From Thermoanaerobaculia bacterium (lineage in GTDB: Bacteria > Acidobacteriota > Thermoanaerobaculia > Multivoradales > J023), in the NCBI GenBank assembly GCA_030431255.1, contig JAUIJL010000032.1:1-64000 (forward strand): a DNA stretch of 64,000 nucleotides, in the 5' to 3' direction. Position numbers and translations under genes: made by a program. The notes under the pieces are model-generated. The model made no database searches. It was not told the origin of the DNA and saw only the letters and a program-made list of their open reading frames with translations. Positions 33,841-42,191 of the stretch are shown here, one piece after another; position 1 is the first letter of the stretch, and the number at the start of each line of letters is the position of its first letter.

Positions 33841-34868
33841 CCGGAGATCAATGGCTCGAGGTAGAGGGTTCCGCCCAGGGCGGCGGAGGAGATGAACATC
33901 CACAGCACCAGTCCCTGGACCATGGGACGCCAACCCACTTGGCGCAGGGCGGCGGGGGAGATGCCCGCGCCGATGACGAAAAGTGCCGCGGTCAAGAAGG
34001 CCTTGGCCGCCAGGGCGAGGGTGGGAGCGACGGTGTCCACCGCCGGGAAGATCTCCCGGCTGACGGACGCCAGCAGGAAGAGCAGAATGAAGTAGGGGGG
34101 CTTGATTCGAGAGCCGCCGGCCTTGGCGCCGTCTTGAGCGCCGTCCTGGGTCGCTCGGATCCAAGCGGTCGCCACGAACGCCAAGGGCACGATCCAAAGA
34201 GTGCGCGAAAGCTTCACCGCGGTGGCGATTTGGAGGGAGTCGGCGCCGAATTGGGAAGCCGCGCCGACCACCGAGGAGAGGTCGTGGATCGCCACTCCGG
34301 CCCACATGCCGAAAACGTCCGGCGCCATATTCAACAGCTCGCCCATCATGGGGAAGAGGTAGAGGGCGACGGCGTTGAGCAGGAAAACCGTGCCGAGGGC
34401 AACAGCGATTTCTCCCTCCACGGCGCCGATGACGGCGGCCATGGCCGCGATCGCCGAGCCGCCGCAGACGGCGGTGCCTGCGGAAATGAGCGTCGAGGTC
34501 CTGGCATCGACTCTGAGGCTTTTGCCGAGGGCGAATCCGAGCAGCATAGTGGCGGCAATGGTGACCGCGGCCATGACGGCGCCGTCGCGACCCACCTCGA
34601 GCACCTTGGGCAAGCTCATGCCGAAGCCCAAAAGCACGACCCCAATTCGGAGCATGGATCCCGAAACGCGGCTGCCGATGGACGAAAAAGGATTGGCGAG
34701 CACCAGGGCCATGGCGATGCCCAGGGACAAAGCGAGGGCAGGGGAGGCCCAGGGGCTGAGAGCGAAGAGAAACCCGGCCCCGAAGCAAGCTCGCCTGAGA
34801 TTCAGGCGTTGCTCGGTTCGGAGCCGGGCGGATAGCGCGATCAACGAAGCAACATAAGCATCCAACAT
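33837..34868 (-). CDS. YeiH-type (UPF0324) putative sulfate exporter
   Basis: A 343-residue membrane protein of about ten segments, with conserved GVVLLGFGMSL, TAVCGGSAIAAMAAVIGA and VAIHDLSSVVGAA. YeiH-family proteins are listed as sulfate or sulfonate exporters, though direct evidence is limited. It is divergent from a LysR gene, the usual arrangement for YeiH and YeiE. Sulfur flow fits the sulfate-assimilation genes 20 kb upstream. The ribosome-binding site at 34868 is weak. Confidence 0.82.
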   Translation of the reverse strand: MLDAYVASLIALSARLRTEQRLNLRRACFGAGFLFALSPWASPALALSLGIAMALVLANPFSSIGSRVSGSMLRIGVVLLGFGMSLPKVLEVGRDGAVMAAVTIAATMLLGFALGKSLRVDARTSTLISAGTAVCGGSAIAAMAAVIGAVEGEIAVALGTVFLLNAVALYLFPMMGELLNMAPDVFGMWAGVAIHDLSSVVGAASQFGADSLQIATAVKLSRTLWIVPLAFVATAWIRATQDGAQDGAKAGGSRIKPPYFILLFLLASVSREIFPAVDTVAPTLALAAKAFLTAALFVIGAGISPAALRQVGWRPMVQGLVLWMFISSAALGGTLYLEPLISG

Positions 34869-34908
34869 GGGCAGAGCCTAAAGGGGGTTAAAGCAAAATT
34901 AAAAGACA

Positions 34909-34937
34909 TTGTTATTCTACTTGGCATAAGTTAATAT
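34909..34937 (+). promoter_or_regulatory. Promoter of the LysR gene, TTGTTA-N17-TAATAT
   Basis: TTGTTA (34909-34914), a 17-base spacer, then TAATAT (34932-34937). Transcription should begin about 7 bases later, at or next to the ATG at 34944. The -10 box lies within the inverted repeat CATAAGTTAATATTATG (34925-34941), a likely binding site for the LysR protein. Confidence 0.7.
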
Positions 34938-34943
34938 TATGAT

Positions 34944-35819
34944 ATGAATCGAAATCACCTCGCCCTTTTTCGCGCCGTGGCCGAGCATGGCAATATCACC
35001 GCGGCCGCCCACGCGCTGCGCATCAGCCAGCCGGCGGTTTCCTCCCAGCTGGCGTCCTTTGAACGGGCTCTCAAGACCAAGCTGTTGGACCGGCTTCCCC
35101 GTGGGGTTCGTCTCACCCCCGTCGGGCGGGTGCTTTTCGAGTATGCCCAGCGCATCGGCCAGTTGGAGCAGGAGGCTCAGCAGGCCGTGGTGGACCACCT
35201 AGGGCTCCGGCAGGGGCGGCTTGCGGTCGGGGCGAGCACCAGTATCGGCTCGTACTTCCTGCCGGAACGCATGGGCCGCATGGCCCGTCGTTTTCCCGGA
35301 CTCCAGCTGTCGCTGAAGATTTCGAACACCGAGAGCATTCAACGAGATCTGGCCGACGGCACCCTCGATGTCGGGCTGACCGAGGGATTCGCTTCCCACG
35401 AGGCCTTTGAGATCTCAGTCTTCCGCGAGGACGAGCTCAAGCTGATCGCCCCGGCGGGGCACGAGCTGGTGGGTCGAGAGAAGGTGGAGCTGGCGGATCT
35501 GACGGCGTTTCCACTGCTGGCCCGCGAGCCGGGCTCGGGAACCCGGGCGGTCTTGGAGCGGGAGCTGGCCCGTCAGGGCATGGACTTCAAACCCGCCATG
35601 TCCTTGGGCAGCAGTGAGGCGTTGAAACGGGCGGTGGCGGCGGGTCTCGGCCTGGCGTGGATTTCTGAGCTGACCCTCGATCTAGAGCTGAGCGCGGGAC
35701 CCCTGCGTACAGTAGAGCTCACGGATTTGACCATCCGCCGTCCCTTGCACAGGCTCTTACCCCTAGGACGAGAGGTCTCGCCCTCGGTCAAGGCGTTCGA
35801 GGAAATCTTGTTGACGTAG
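34944..35819 (+). CDS. LysR-family transcription regulator (YeiE-like position)
   Basis: A 291-residue LysR regulator. The N-terminal HTH is RNHLALFRAVAEHGNITAAAHALRISQPAVSSQLASFERAL, and the effector domain (about 90-290) begins GRLAVGASTSIGSYFLPE. It is transcribed away from the YeiH-like exporter, so it probably controls that gene and itself. The ATG has no ribosome-binding site and the promoter start coincides with it, so the mRNA is likely leaderless. The stop codon TAG (35817-35819) lies within the first copy of a 51-bp repeat. Confidence 0.9.
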   Translation: MNRNHLALFRAVAEHGNITAAAHALRISQPAVSSQLASFERALKTKLLDRLPRGVRLTPVGRVLFEYAQRIGQLEQEAQQAVVDHLGLRQGRLAVGASTSIGSYFLPERMGRMARRFPGLQLSLKISNTESIQRDLADGTLDVGLTEGFASHEAFEISVFREDELKLIAPAGHELVGREKVELADLTAFPLLAREPGSGTRAVLERELARQGMDFKPAMSLGSSEALKRAVAAGLGLAWISELTLDLELSAGPLRTVELTDLTIRRPLHRLLPLGREVSPSVKAFEEILLT

Positions 35820-35940
35820 GGTCGGGGCTTGCCCCCGACCGTCTTCGCGCGCCCAAGACACCCGTCGTAGGGTCGGGGCTTGCCCCCGACCGTCTTCGCG
35901 CCCAAAGCACCCGTCGTAAGTGCGGTGTTGGCCCCGGCCG
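35816..35940. repeat. GC-rich hairpin repeat, two copies and a remnant
   Basis: The unit starts GTAGGGTCGGGGCTTGCCCC and contains a 7-bp stem with a short loop (GGTCGGGG / CCCCGACC). Copies begin at 35816 and 35867 (51 bp apart), with a degraded third at 35916. Elements opening with GTAGGG and folding like this recur in many bacterial genomes, from memory. The first copy includes the LysR stop codon. Confidence 0.8.
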
Positions 35941-36010
35941 TCGGAAATTCAGAAAGGCGGGAAGGCAGAAGGTTTTCCCGAGCGTTGGCTTCCAGTGGCT
36001 GGCCTGAGCC

Positions 36011-36742
36011 TTATTTCCGACGACAGCAGATGAGGCAGAACAGCGCCGACACAGCGGCTACCGCCGCACCGATCAGAACGGGTTTCGGCACCAGATCCTG
36101 GATCACGTCCTTGGCCACGTTGGCGGCGAATTCCGCTTGAGTCGGTGGTCGATAAGTGGATTTTGGGCGAGGCTTTTGTTGCGTCCCTCCGCCGGAACCG
36201 GAAGCCGCGGAACCGGTAGCTGCCCCCGACGATTTCGAATCCGATTCGGTCGCCTCAGCCTCAGGGGCGGCGGCGGAGTCCTCAGACGTTTCGTCCGACT
36301 CCACCTCGGCGCTCACGATGTGATTCAAGCCTTCGAGGCTCTGCTTGATGATCGCCTTGGCGGAGCTGTCGAGCAATCGCTGGCCGACGCTGGCGATTTT
36401 GCCGCCGACCCGAGCCTCGCTCTGATACGACATCAGGGTTCCGCCATCGGCTTCCGTCAGCTGGACCTGGGCGTCTGCTTTGACGAATCCGGGAGCTCCC
36501 CGTCCGTCGACCACCATGGAGTAGCCATTGGGCTCGTCGATATCCGACAAGGTGATCTTGCCTTTGAATTTTCCTTGGACGGGACCCACTTTAATCTTCA
36601 GCGCGCCTTCGTAGGCTTGGTCCCCAACCATCTCGAGCTTCTCGCAGCCGGGCATGACTTGGGCGAGCACCTCTGGATCCAGAAGAGACTTCCAAACCTC
36701 TTCCCGGGTGGCGTCGAAACGAAATTCACCTTCGATTTTCAT
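36011..36742 (-). CDS. CoxG-like SRPBCC protein with C-terminal membrane anchor
   Basis: A 243-residue protein. Residues 1-145 form the START-like CoxG domain (MKIEGEFRFDATREEVWKSL, LPEDEVL-like DPEVLAQVMPGCEKLE). A low-complexity Glu/Ser/Ala linker (about 150-205) precedes a membrane helix (PVLIGAAVAAVSALFCLICC) at the end. CoxG proteins help assemble or anchor carbon-monoxide dehydrogenase at the membrane, but no cox structural gene is nearby. So a generic lipid- or cofactor-binding role is equally likely. Confidence 0.8.
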   Translation of the reverse strand: MKIEGEFRFDATREEVWKSLLDPEVLAQVMPGCEKLEMVGDQAYEGALKIKVGPVQGKFKGKITLSDIDEPNGYSMVVDGRGAPGFVKADAQVQLTEADGGTLMSYQSEARVGGKIASVGQRLLDSSAKAIIKQSLEGLNHIVSAEVESDETSEDSAAAPEAEATESDSKSSGAATGSAASGSGGGTQQKPRPKSTYRPPTQAEFAANVAKDVIQDLVPKPVLIGAAVAAVSALFCLICCRRK

Positions 36743-36901
36743 GACTTCAAGCTAGCACCGAGCCCATGGGCTGTCAATGCATCCAAGGGCGTGCCGACAA
36801 GCGTGCTCAAAATCAAACACCCGGCGTGGATAGCGTACGGGACGTTCTTGGGTCATGCCTCTAAAATGTTGAAAATAAGTGCTTTGCAGTATCCGTATTG
36901 A

Positions 36902-36917
36902 TGGCATTGAGTTTGCT
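36902..36917 (+). promoter_or_regulatory. Candidate sigma-54 promoter of the outer-membrane protein gene
   Basis: TGGCATTGAGTTTGCT: GG (36903-36904), ten bases, GC (36915-36916). Ten of the 12 specified consensus bases (TGGCACG, TTGCW) match. Expected start of transcription near 36928, 39 bases before ATG 36967. Confidence 0.55.
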
Positions 36918-36966
36918 TCTCTTAAACGATGCAGCCCATGGAAAGGCACACATAGGAGACCCTCAC

Positions 36967-37566
36967 ATGCCCAAGGAAACCACATTCAACCGCTCCTTTT
37001 CCGAGCCGTTTCGGCGTTTGTCCATTCTGCTCTTGACCCTTGGTCTCGCCATGCTCAGCGCGGTGCAGCTTCAAGCGGATGAAGGAGAAAGCGGTGTCGA
37101 TATCGGCTTCGGCTTCGGCTTCAGCCATAGTGACAGTGATACCGACAGCAATCTGACCGCCGTGTCCCTGCGTGCCCATCATTGGTTTTCCGATCAATGG
37201 GGGGGCGAAGTGAGCTTGTCCGTCACCGACGAAGGCGTCTTCAACGAGGACAATCACATCGTCGACCTGTCCGGACTCTACCTTCTGCATAGAAACGAGC
37301 GCTTTTCGACCTTCCTCCTCGGTGGAATCGGGGCGTTGCGATATCGAGCCCACCAATTCACCGTCACCCCGGACGGCCGGTTCACGGACCTTGATCTGGG
37401 CGACGATACGGTCGCCACCTACCACTTTGGAGTCGGTTTCGAGATCTACCTCGGAGACAGCTTTCTCTTTCGTCCAGATCTGAGGCACCGTCGCCACATG
37501 GACGTGTTGGGCGACTCCGACGAGTCCAGCTTCGACGCCACCATCGGATTCGGTTGGCGCTTCTGA
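36967..37566 (+). CDS. Small outer-membrane beta-barrel protein
   Basis: A 199-residue exported protein. A signal peptide (FRRLSILLLTLGLAMLSAVQ, cleavage near LQA-DEG) is followed by eight alternating hydrophobic strands ending in GFGWRF, the C-terminal Phe of outer-membrane barrels. The strand GVDIGFGFGFSHSDS opens the barrel; TVATYHFGVGFEIYLGDSFLF and DATIGFGWRF close it. It looks like the OmpW/OmpX size class, but no specific family is certain. ATG 36967 is set by AGGAG at 9 bases and by the promoter, whose transcription start lies past the other in-frame ATGs. The gene is driven by a candidate sigma-54 promoter at 36902-36917. Confidence 0.85.
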   Translation: MPKETTFNRSFSEPFRRLSILLLTLGLAMLSAVQLQADEGESGVDIGFGFGFSHSDSDTDSNLTAVSLRAHHWFSDQWGGEVSLSVTDEGVFNEDNHIVDLSGLYLLHRNERFSTFLLGGIGALRYRAHQFTVTPDGRFTDLDLGDDTVATYHFGVGFEIYLGDSFLFRPDLRHRRHMDVLGDSDESSFDATIGFGWRF

Positions 37567-37775
37567 TCAGCCCTCTCGGCAGTGGCGGCGTGAGAACCGT
37601 GATGGTTGGGTCATCCAATTCTCAGGATGGGTAGGTTGCGACTCGGAATAGCCCGTCCCACCTCTCGCGCGGCCCGCGGCCGCTACCCGGAACCATCGGC
37701 CGACCGTTGAAAAGAGTCGCCTACCAGGCGGCTCTGCCCGGCTCTTCGAGCTTTTCTTTCTCCTGCAAATCAATC

Positions 37776-37791
37776 GGGCACGATCGTTGCT
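37776..37791 (+). promoter_or_regulatory. Candidate sigma-54 promoter of the first paralogous secreted protein
   Basis: GGGCACGATCGTTGCT: GG (37777-37778), ten bases, GC (37789-37790). Eleven of 12 specified consensus bases match (G replaces the leading T). Expected start near 37802, four bases before a long hairpin. Between 37567 and 37775 I see nothing else. Confidence 0.7.
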
Positions 37792-37805
37792 CTACACACG
37801 CTCGA

Positions 37806-37965
37806 CTCGCGCTTCCATGTTGCCGGCTACATGGAAGCGCGAGCAGCTGCGCTGGTGCGCGCATTCAAACATGGCTCCCGTGGAGCGATGCCTTCGACCT
37901 TATCGGTAGCACCGTTCGAGCATCTCGAACGGTCGCCGCCGAGGGGCGAAGGGCTTCGCCCTCGG
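37806..37965 (+). ncRNA. Structured 5' leader of the secreted-protein transcript
   Basis: Three strong hairpins within the predicted 277-nt leader: a perfect 15-bp stem with an 8-nt loop (37806-37843), a perfect 10-bp stem with a 3-nt loop (37911-37933, ACCGTTCGAG / CTCGAACGGT), and a 7-bp stem extended by 4 bp across a bulge (37939-37965). The first one starts four bases after the predicted transcription start. It is not an open frame. A regulatory or stability role is likely; the class is unknown to me. Confidence 0.5.
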
Positions 37966-38078
37966 GATTTACGACCACACGGATGCGTGGCTGGAGCGAG
38001 CAAAAAACGAGATGAGGAAGCTGGACCTTCTAAATGGTCCTATCTGCAAGTGTGTAAAGTTGTATGCAGGAGAATCCT

Positions 38079-39941
38079 ATGCATCGAATCCAAACCCCCT
38101 TTCGGCGCGGTCTGCTGACTGCGCTCGTCCTGACCTGGGCGCCTGTGGTGGCCCTGGCCAACACACCCATCACCCAGATCAAGTCGCTGGCGAATAACGT
38201 CAAGGCGGTGTCGAATACGGAAACCGACACCTTGGTGATCGAAGGTCAAGAAGGCATCCAACAAGCCCCGTTGCCCAGCAGCACTGTGCTGGCCCTCGAG
38301 GACGATTGGTATGCCACCGGGCGCGATCCGGAAGCTACCTACTTCGTCAACCCCGAAGCCGCCGAAGCCATCGAGCGCAGCTTGAGCACCGGGATCCTGG
38401 ATCCCATGCTCGAGCCTTATCTCGAGCCCCTCGACGGCGAAGGCGATCTACCGGTGCCGACCCTGAAGGGCTCGTGCTCGGATCAGATCAAGACCAAAAC
38501 GAAGAACGTCAGCCTCAACTTCAACAACTACAACACCCAATCGAATATGGGGCCGTTCACGGGCACGTTCAACATCGACGCCGACATCACCGGCTCGGCC
38601 TCGGTGATCTTCAAATATCGCGTCAAGCGCACCAAGGTGCTTTGGTGGTGTGTTCCGCACTGGGTGAAATTCGAGGACGTGCGCGCCTACGGCAACGCCA
38701 ACGTCGGCGGCGACCTCGGCCTCGACGGCAGCATCAGCAACATCAACAACCCCTGGACCTGGGAGAAAGAGCTGGCCAAGCCCCATCTGGGCAACCTGGA
38801 CTTCTTCGTCGGCCCGGTTTGGGTTCGTTTGGGCTTCAAGCTGCCGATCACCGCCGGCCTGCGTTTCGGCGTTTCGGCGTCGGCGAATCTCGACTACAGC
38901 ACCGACGGCAACGCCTCCGGCTCCTTTGACTACACCTGTACCTTCAACGGTTGTAACGGCTCGTCGAATTTCTCGTCGAGCTTTACCCCGGGGTCGGGCA
39001 GCACGCTCTACTCGATCTCCGGTCGGGCAGACCTCACCGCCTGGCTGCAGGTGGCGGTGAGGACGTACCTCTACTCGGAGTCGGTGGCTTACGCCCAGGT
39101 GGGTGTGAGGCCGAAGCTCTACGGTGACCTGTGGGGCTACTACGGCAACAACTGCGGGGATCGCGACGACAACGGCAGCAATGAAACCGTGGATGCGCTG
39201 ACCCTCGACTTGGATTGGCAGATCTTCGTCACCGCCCAGGCTTCGGCACTCGGCGGTGGTCCCTGGAAGTGGGACGACCTCTGGCATTCCAGCCGCTGGC
39301 ACATCACCTTCTGGGACATCATCGGCTCCGATGCCATCAAACCCGAGCTCCACGGTCCGTCGACCGCGTTGCTCGGCTCAAGCACCACGTATCAGGCGCG
39401 GATGGGAAGCTGTTGGCCGTATTCCGACTCGGTCAATTACAACCTCAATTGGGGCGACGGCAGCAGCACCTCCTTCTCCAACGCACCGGATGTGTGGAAG
39501 AGCCGCAGCAAAGCCTGGTCGTCGACGGGCAATAAGAATGTGCGCCTACGGGCCATCTCCGATGCCCACGGCCGCACCTTCAACAAAGACACCTACCGGA
39601 CCGTCAACGTCACCGGCAGCGGTGGTGGCGGCGGTGGCGGCGGCGGTGGAGGCACCGGCAGCGCGCCGTTGGCCCAGCTGCTGTGCAGCACCGACAGCGA
39701 GTCCATGTCCTGCACCGGCATCGGCTCCGGCGGCAGAACGCCCTACACCTACTACTGGCGCCAAGACAGCGGCAGTTGGTATGTCGGAAGCGCCACCCGG
39801 CTCTTCATCTGCGGTGGTCTCGAGAACCCGTATCTCAAGGCTCCGCCGATCGAGACCGGTGAGGTCCAATTCAAGATCAAGGGCGGCGACGGACAGTGGT
39901 CGAACATCGTGACCCGCTACTGCGGCGGGCCGATTCCCTGA
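38079..39941 (+). CDS. Secreted protein of an unrecognised family, with PKD-like domain and poly-Gly linker
   Basis: A 620-residue protein with signal peptide (LLTALVLTWAPVVALA). It is about two thirds identical to the next gene product along most of its length. Blocks in order: a short VKAVSNTETDTLVIEG segment, a beta-rich core (about 140-440; IDADITGSASVIFKYRVKR, WVKFEDVRAYG, GSNETVDALTLDLDWQI), a PKD-like region (NLNWGDGSSTSFSN), a linker GSGGGGGGGGGGGTG near 520, and a C-terminal Cys-containing beta domain (YTYYWRQDSGSW, VTRYCGG). Four to eight Cys suggest disulfides. I do not recognise the family. ATG 38079 follows AGGAGA. Driven by the candidate sigma-54 promoter at 37776. A terminator-like hairpin follows the gene. 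Confidence 0.78.
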   Translation: MHRIQTPFRRGLLTALVLTWAPVVALANTPITQIKSLANNVKAVSNTETDTLVIEGQEGIQQAPLPSSTVLALEDDWYATGRDPEATYFVNPEAAEAIERSLSTGILDPMLEPYLEPLDGEGDLPVPTLKGSCSDQIKTKTKNVSLNFNNYNTQSNMGPFTGTFNIDADITGSASVIFKYRVKRTKVLWWCVPHWVKFEDVRAYGNANVGGDLGLDGSISNINNPWTWEKELAKPHLGNLDFFVGPVWVRLGFKLPITAGLRFGVSASANLDYSTDGNASGSFDYTCTFNGCNGSSNFSSSFTPGSGSTLYSISGRADLTAWLQVAVRTYLYSESVAYAQVGVRPKLYGDLWGYYGNNCGDRDDNGSNETVDALTLDLDWQIFVTAQASALGGGPWKWDDLWHSSRWHITFWDIIGSDAIKPELHGPSTALLGSSTTYQARMGSCWPYSDSVNYNLNWGDGSSTSFSNAPDVWKSRSKAWSSTGNKNVRLRAISDAHGRTFNKDTYRTVNVTGSGGGGGGGGGGGTGSAPLAQLLCSTDSESMSCTGIGSGGRTPYTYYWRQDSGSWYVGSATRLFICGGLENPYLKAPPIETGEVQFKIKGGDGQWSNIVTRYCGGPIP

Positions 39942-39953
39942 CGATCGATCTTC

Positions 39954-39982
39954 CGGTCCGGCCCTTCGTTGGCCGGACCGGC
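39954..39982 (+). terminator. Hairpin after the first paralogue
   Basis: A perfect 11-bp stem, CCGGTCCGGCC / GGCCGGACCGG, with a 7-nt loop, 13 bases after the stop codon. It is followed by CTTTGCC only, so termination is likely but weak. Confidence 0.6.
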
Positions 39983-40180
39983 TTTGCCTCGAGCTTTTAG
40001 CGCTGGAGTGTCCGTCTTTGCGACGACCCGCCCGGGAGCCCTCGAGGCAGCCGGAGACGGGCATCTCCTCCTTTGTCTGAGTCCCCCTTTAAACGGGTTC
40101 GAAGAAACGCTGCTCCGCAGTGTTGCCGCGTGGCGTTTCGAGCACCCAATGAGGTTCTTTTTCGGAACCCAGGAGAAGTC

Positions 40181-42070
40181 ATGTTCTCGCGAAAAACCTT
40201 GCTCGGCGGCCTAGCGCTCGCCGTCATGCTCTCGGCCTTGCTGTTGCCGTCTACCGCGGCGGCTGAGCCCCCTCTTTCGGTGAAGTCCTTGAATCCGTAC
40301 GTGAAGGCAGTCGCCAACACCGACACCGAAACCCTGGTGATCGAAGGCGGAGACGGCATCGCCTCCGCGCCCCTACCTGCTACGGCAGTGCTTTCCTTGG
40401 AAGAGGATTGGGTGGAGTCCGGTCGCGATCCAGATGCCACTTATTTCGTCAATCCTGAAGCGGCGGAAGCCGTGGACCGCACCCTGGCCACGGGTCAGCT
40501 CGATCCCTTCCTCGAGCCGTATTTGGAGCCCTTGGACGACGGGCCCTTCTTACCCGGTGACGACGACGGCGGAATGTTCCTCAAAGGCTCGTGCTCCGAT
40601 CGTATCCGCACCAAAACCAAGAACGTCAACCTCAACTTTGATGACTACGAAACCAAAACCAATATGGGGCCCTTCACCGGAACTCTGGGCATCGACGCCG
40701 ACATCGCCGGCTCCGCCACCGTGGTCTTCAAATACCGGGTTAAACGGGCCCGGGTGCTCTTCTGGTGTGTGTCCTACTGGGTGAAATTCGAGGACGTGCG
40801 CGCCTACGGTAGCGCCGACATCGACGGTGATCTTTCCTTGGACGGCTCCATCAGCAACGTCAACAACCCGTGGACTTGGTCCTGGCAGCTGGCCAAACCC
40901 AGCCTCGGCTCCCTCAGCTTCTGGGTCGGTCCGGTGTGGGTCAAGCTCGGTTTCAACCTGCCGGTCACCGCCGGCTTGAGCATTGGAGTCTCCGCTTCGG
41001 CGGGCATGAATTACAGCACCGACGGCAACGCCTCGGGCACCTTCGACTACACCTGTGATTTCGACGGCTGTAGCGGGTCGTCGAATTTCACATCGACATT
41101 TACACCAGGGGCGGGGAGCACGACATATTCCATATCAGGAAGGGCCGACATACAGGCCTGGTTACAGGTGGCCGTGCGGACCTATTTGTGGTCTGAGTCG
41201 GTGGCCTATGCCCAGGTCGGTGTGCGGCCGAAGCTCTACGCCGATCTGTGGGGTTACTACGGCAACGGCTGTGGCGATCGCGACCACAACGGCAGCAACG
41301 AGACCGTCGATGCGCTGACCCTCGACCTCGATTGGCAGATCTACATCACCGCCCAAGCCAACGCCCTCGGCGCCGGTCCTTGGAAGTGGGACGACATCTG
41401 GCATTCCAACCGCTGGCACATCGGTTTCTGGGATCTGATCGGCTCGAGCGCCTTGGAGCCCGAGCTGCACGGCACCAGCACCCCGGCCCTCAGCACCTCG
41501 ACCCCGTATAAAGCACGTATGGGCACCTGCTGGCCGTACAACGACTTTGTGAATTACAAATTGGAGTGGGGCGACGGTTCCTACACCAACTTCTCAAACA
41601 CCCCCAGCAGCTGGAAGACCAAGTACAAGACCTGGTCGTCCGCCGGCGATAAGCACCTCAAGCTCACCGCCCTATCGGATACCCACGGCCGTTCCTTCGG
41701 AGATCGGACCAACCGAACCGTCACGGTGTCCACCGGCGGTGGTGGTGGTGGCGGAGGCGGCGGTGGCGGCGGCACCGGTGCTCCCTTGGCTCGGGTGCTC
41801 TGCACCGACGACGCCAACATGCAATGCACCGGCTTCGGCTCCGGCGGCACCAACCCCTACACCTACTACTGGCGTCAAAACGGCGGCTCTTGGTACACGG
41901 GCAACCAAACCCAGACCTTCTTCTGCGGTCTGCAGTCCCCGTACCTGAAAGCCCCACAGATCGCGGAAGACATCCAATTCAAAATCAAAGACGGCGACGG
42001 CCAATGGTCGAATATCGTCACCCGCTACTGCCCAGGCGGCGAGTTGCCGGGTGACGGTCCGATACCGTAA
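40181..42070 (+). CDS. Secreted protein, tandem paralogue of 38079-39941
   Basis: A 629-residue homologue of the preceding gene, with the same signal peptide, core, PKD-like region (LEWGDGSYTNFSN), a poly-Gly linker GGGGGGGGGGGGTG and a Cys-rich end (CTGFGSGG, VTRYCPGG). It lies 239 bases downstream behind a separate ribosome-binding site (AGGAG) and a leader with no clear sigma-54 site. Duplication is evident because even the linker and tail are kept. A patch of unusual codons lies at about 41083-41175. The function is unknown. Confidence 0.78.
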   Translation: MFSRKTLLGGLALAVMLSALLLPSTAAAEPPLSVKSLNPYVKAVANTDTETLVIEGGDGIASAPLPATAVLSLEEDWVESGRDPDATYFVNPEAAEAVDRTLATGQLDPFLEPYLEPLDDGPFLPGDDDGGMFLKGSCSDRIRTKTKNVNLNFDDYETKTNMGPFTGTLGIDADIAGSATVVFKYRVKRARVLFWCVSYWVKFEDVRAYGSADIDGDLSLDGSISNVNNPWTWSWQLAKPSLGSLSFWVGPVWVKLGFNLPVTAGLSIGVSASAGMNYSTDGNASGTFDYTCDFDGCSGSSNFTSTFTPGAGSTTYSISGRADIQAWLQVAVRTYLWSESVAYAQVGVRPKLYADLWGYYGNGCGDRDHNGSNETVDALTLDLDWQIYITAQANALGAGPWKWDDIWHSNRWHIGFWDLIGSSALEPELHGTSTPALSTSTPYKARMGTCWPYNDFVNYKLEWGDGSYTNFSNTPSSWKTKYKTWSSAGDKHLKLTALSDTHGRSFGDRTNRTVTVSTGGGGGGGGGGGGGTGAPLARVLCTDDANMQCTGFGSGGTNPYTYYWRQNGGSWYTGNQTQTFFCGLQSPYLKAPQIAEDIQFKIKDGDGQWSNIVTRYCPGGELPGDGPIP

Positions 42071-42086
42071 GCAGCGTTGATCTAAA

Positions 42087-42130
42087 AGAGCCGCGAGCCC
42101 TGGGAACGATCTCGGAGGGCTCGCGGCTCT
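42087..42130 (+). terminator. Terminator after the second paralogue
   Basis: A perfect 15-bp stem, AGAGCCGCGAGCCCT / AGGGCTCGCGGCTCT, with a 14-nt loop, 17 bases after the stop codon, followed by CTATCTTTG, a moderate T-rich tract. Confidence 0.75.
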
Positions 42131-42191
42131 CTATCTTTGCTTCAAAGCCGGTGATCCCGCCCTGAGCGTCCGGGCGAGATATCATCGATCC

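Noticed and set aside
36743-36760. Sigma-54-like site upstream of the CoxG-like gene
   Set aside because: The spacing fits, but about three consensus bases are lost and the start would fall on the ATG with no ribosome-binding site.
38448-39353. Long minus-strand frame of 301 codons opposite the first paralogue
   Set aside because: It is antisense to a gene with conserved paralogue sequence and has no start context.
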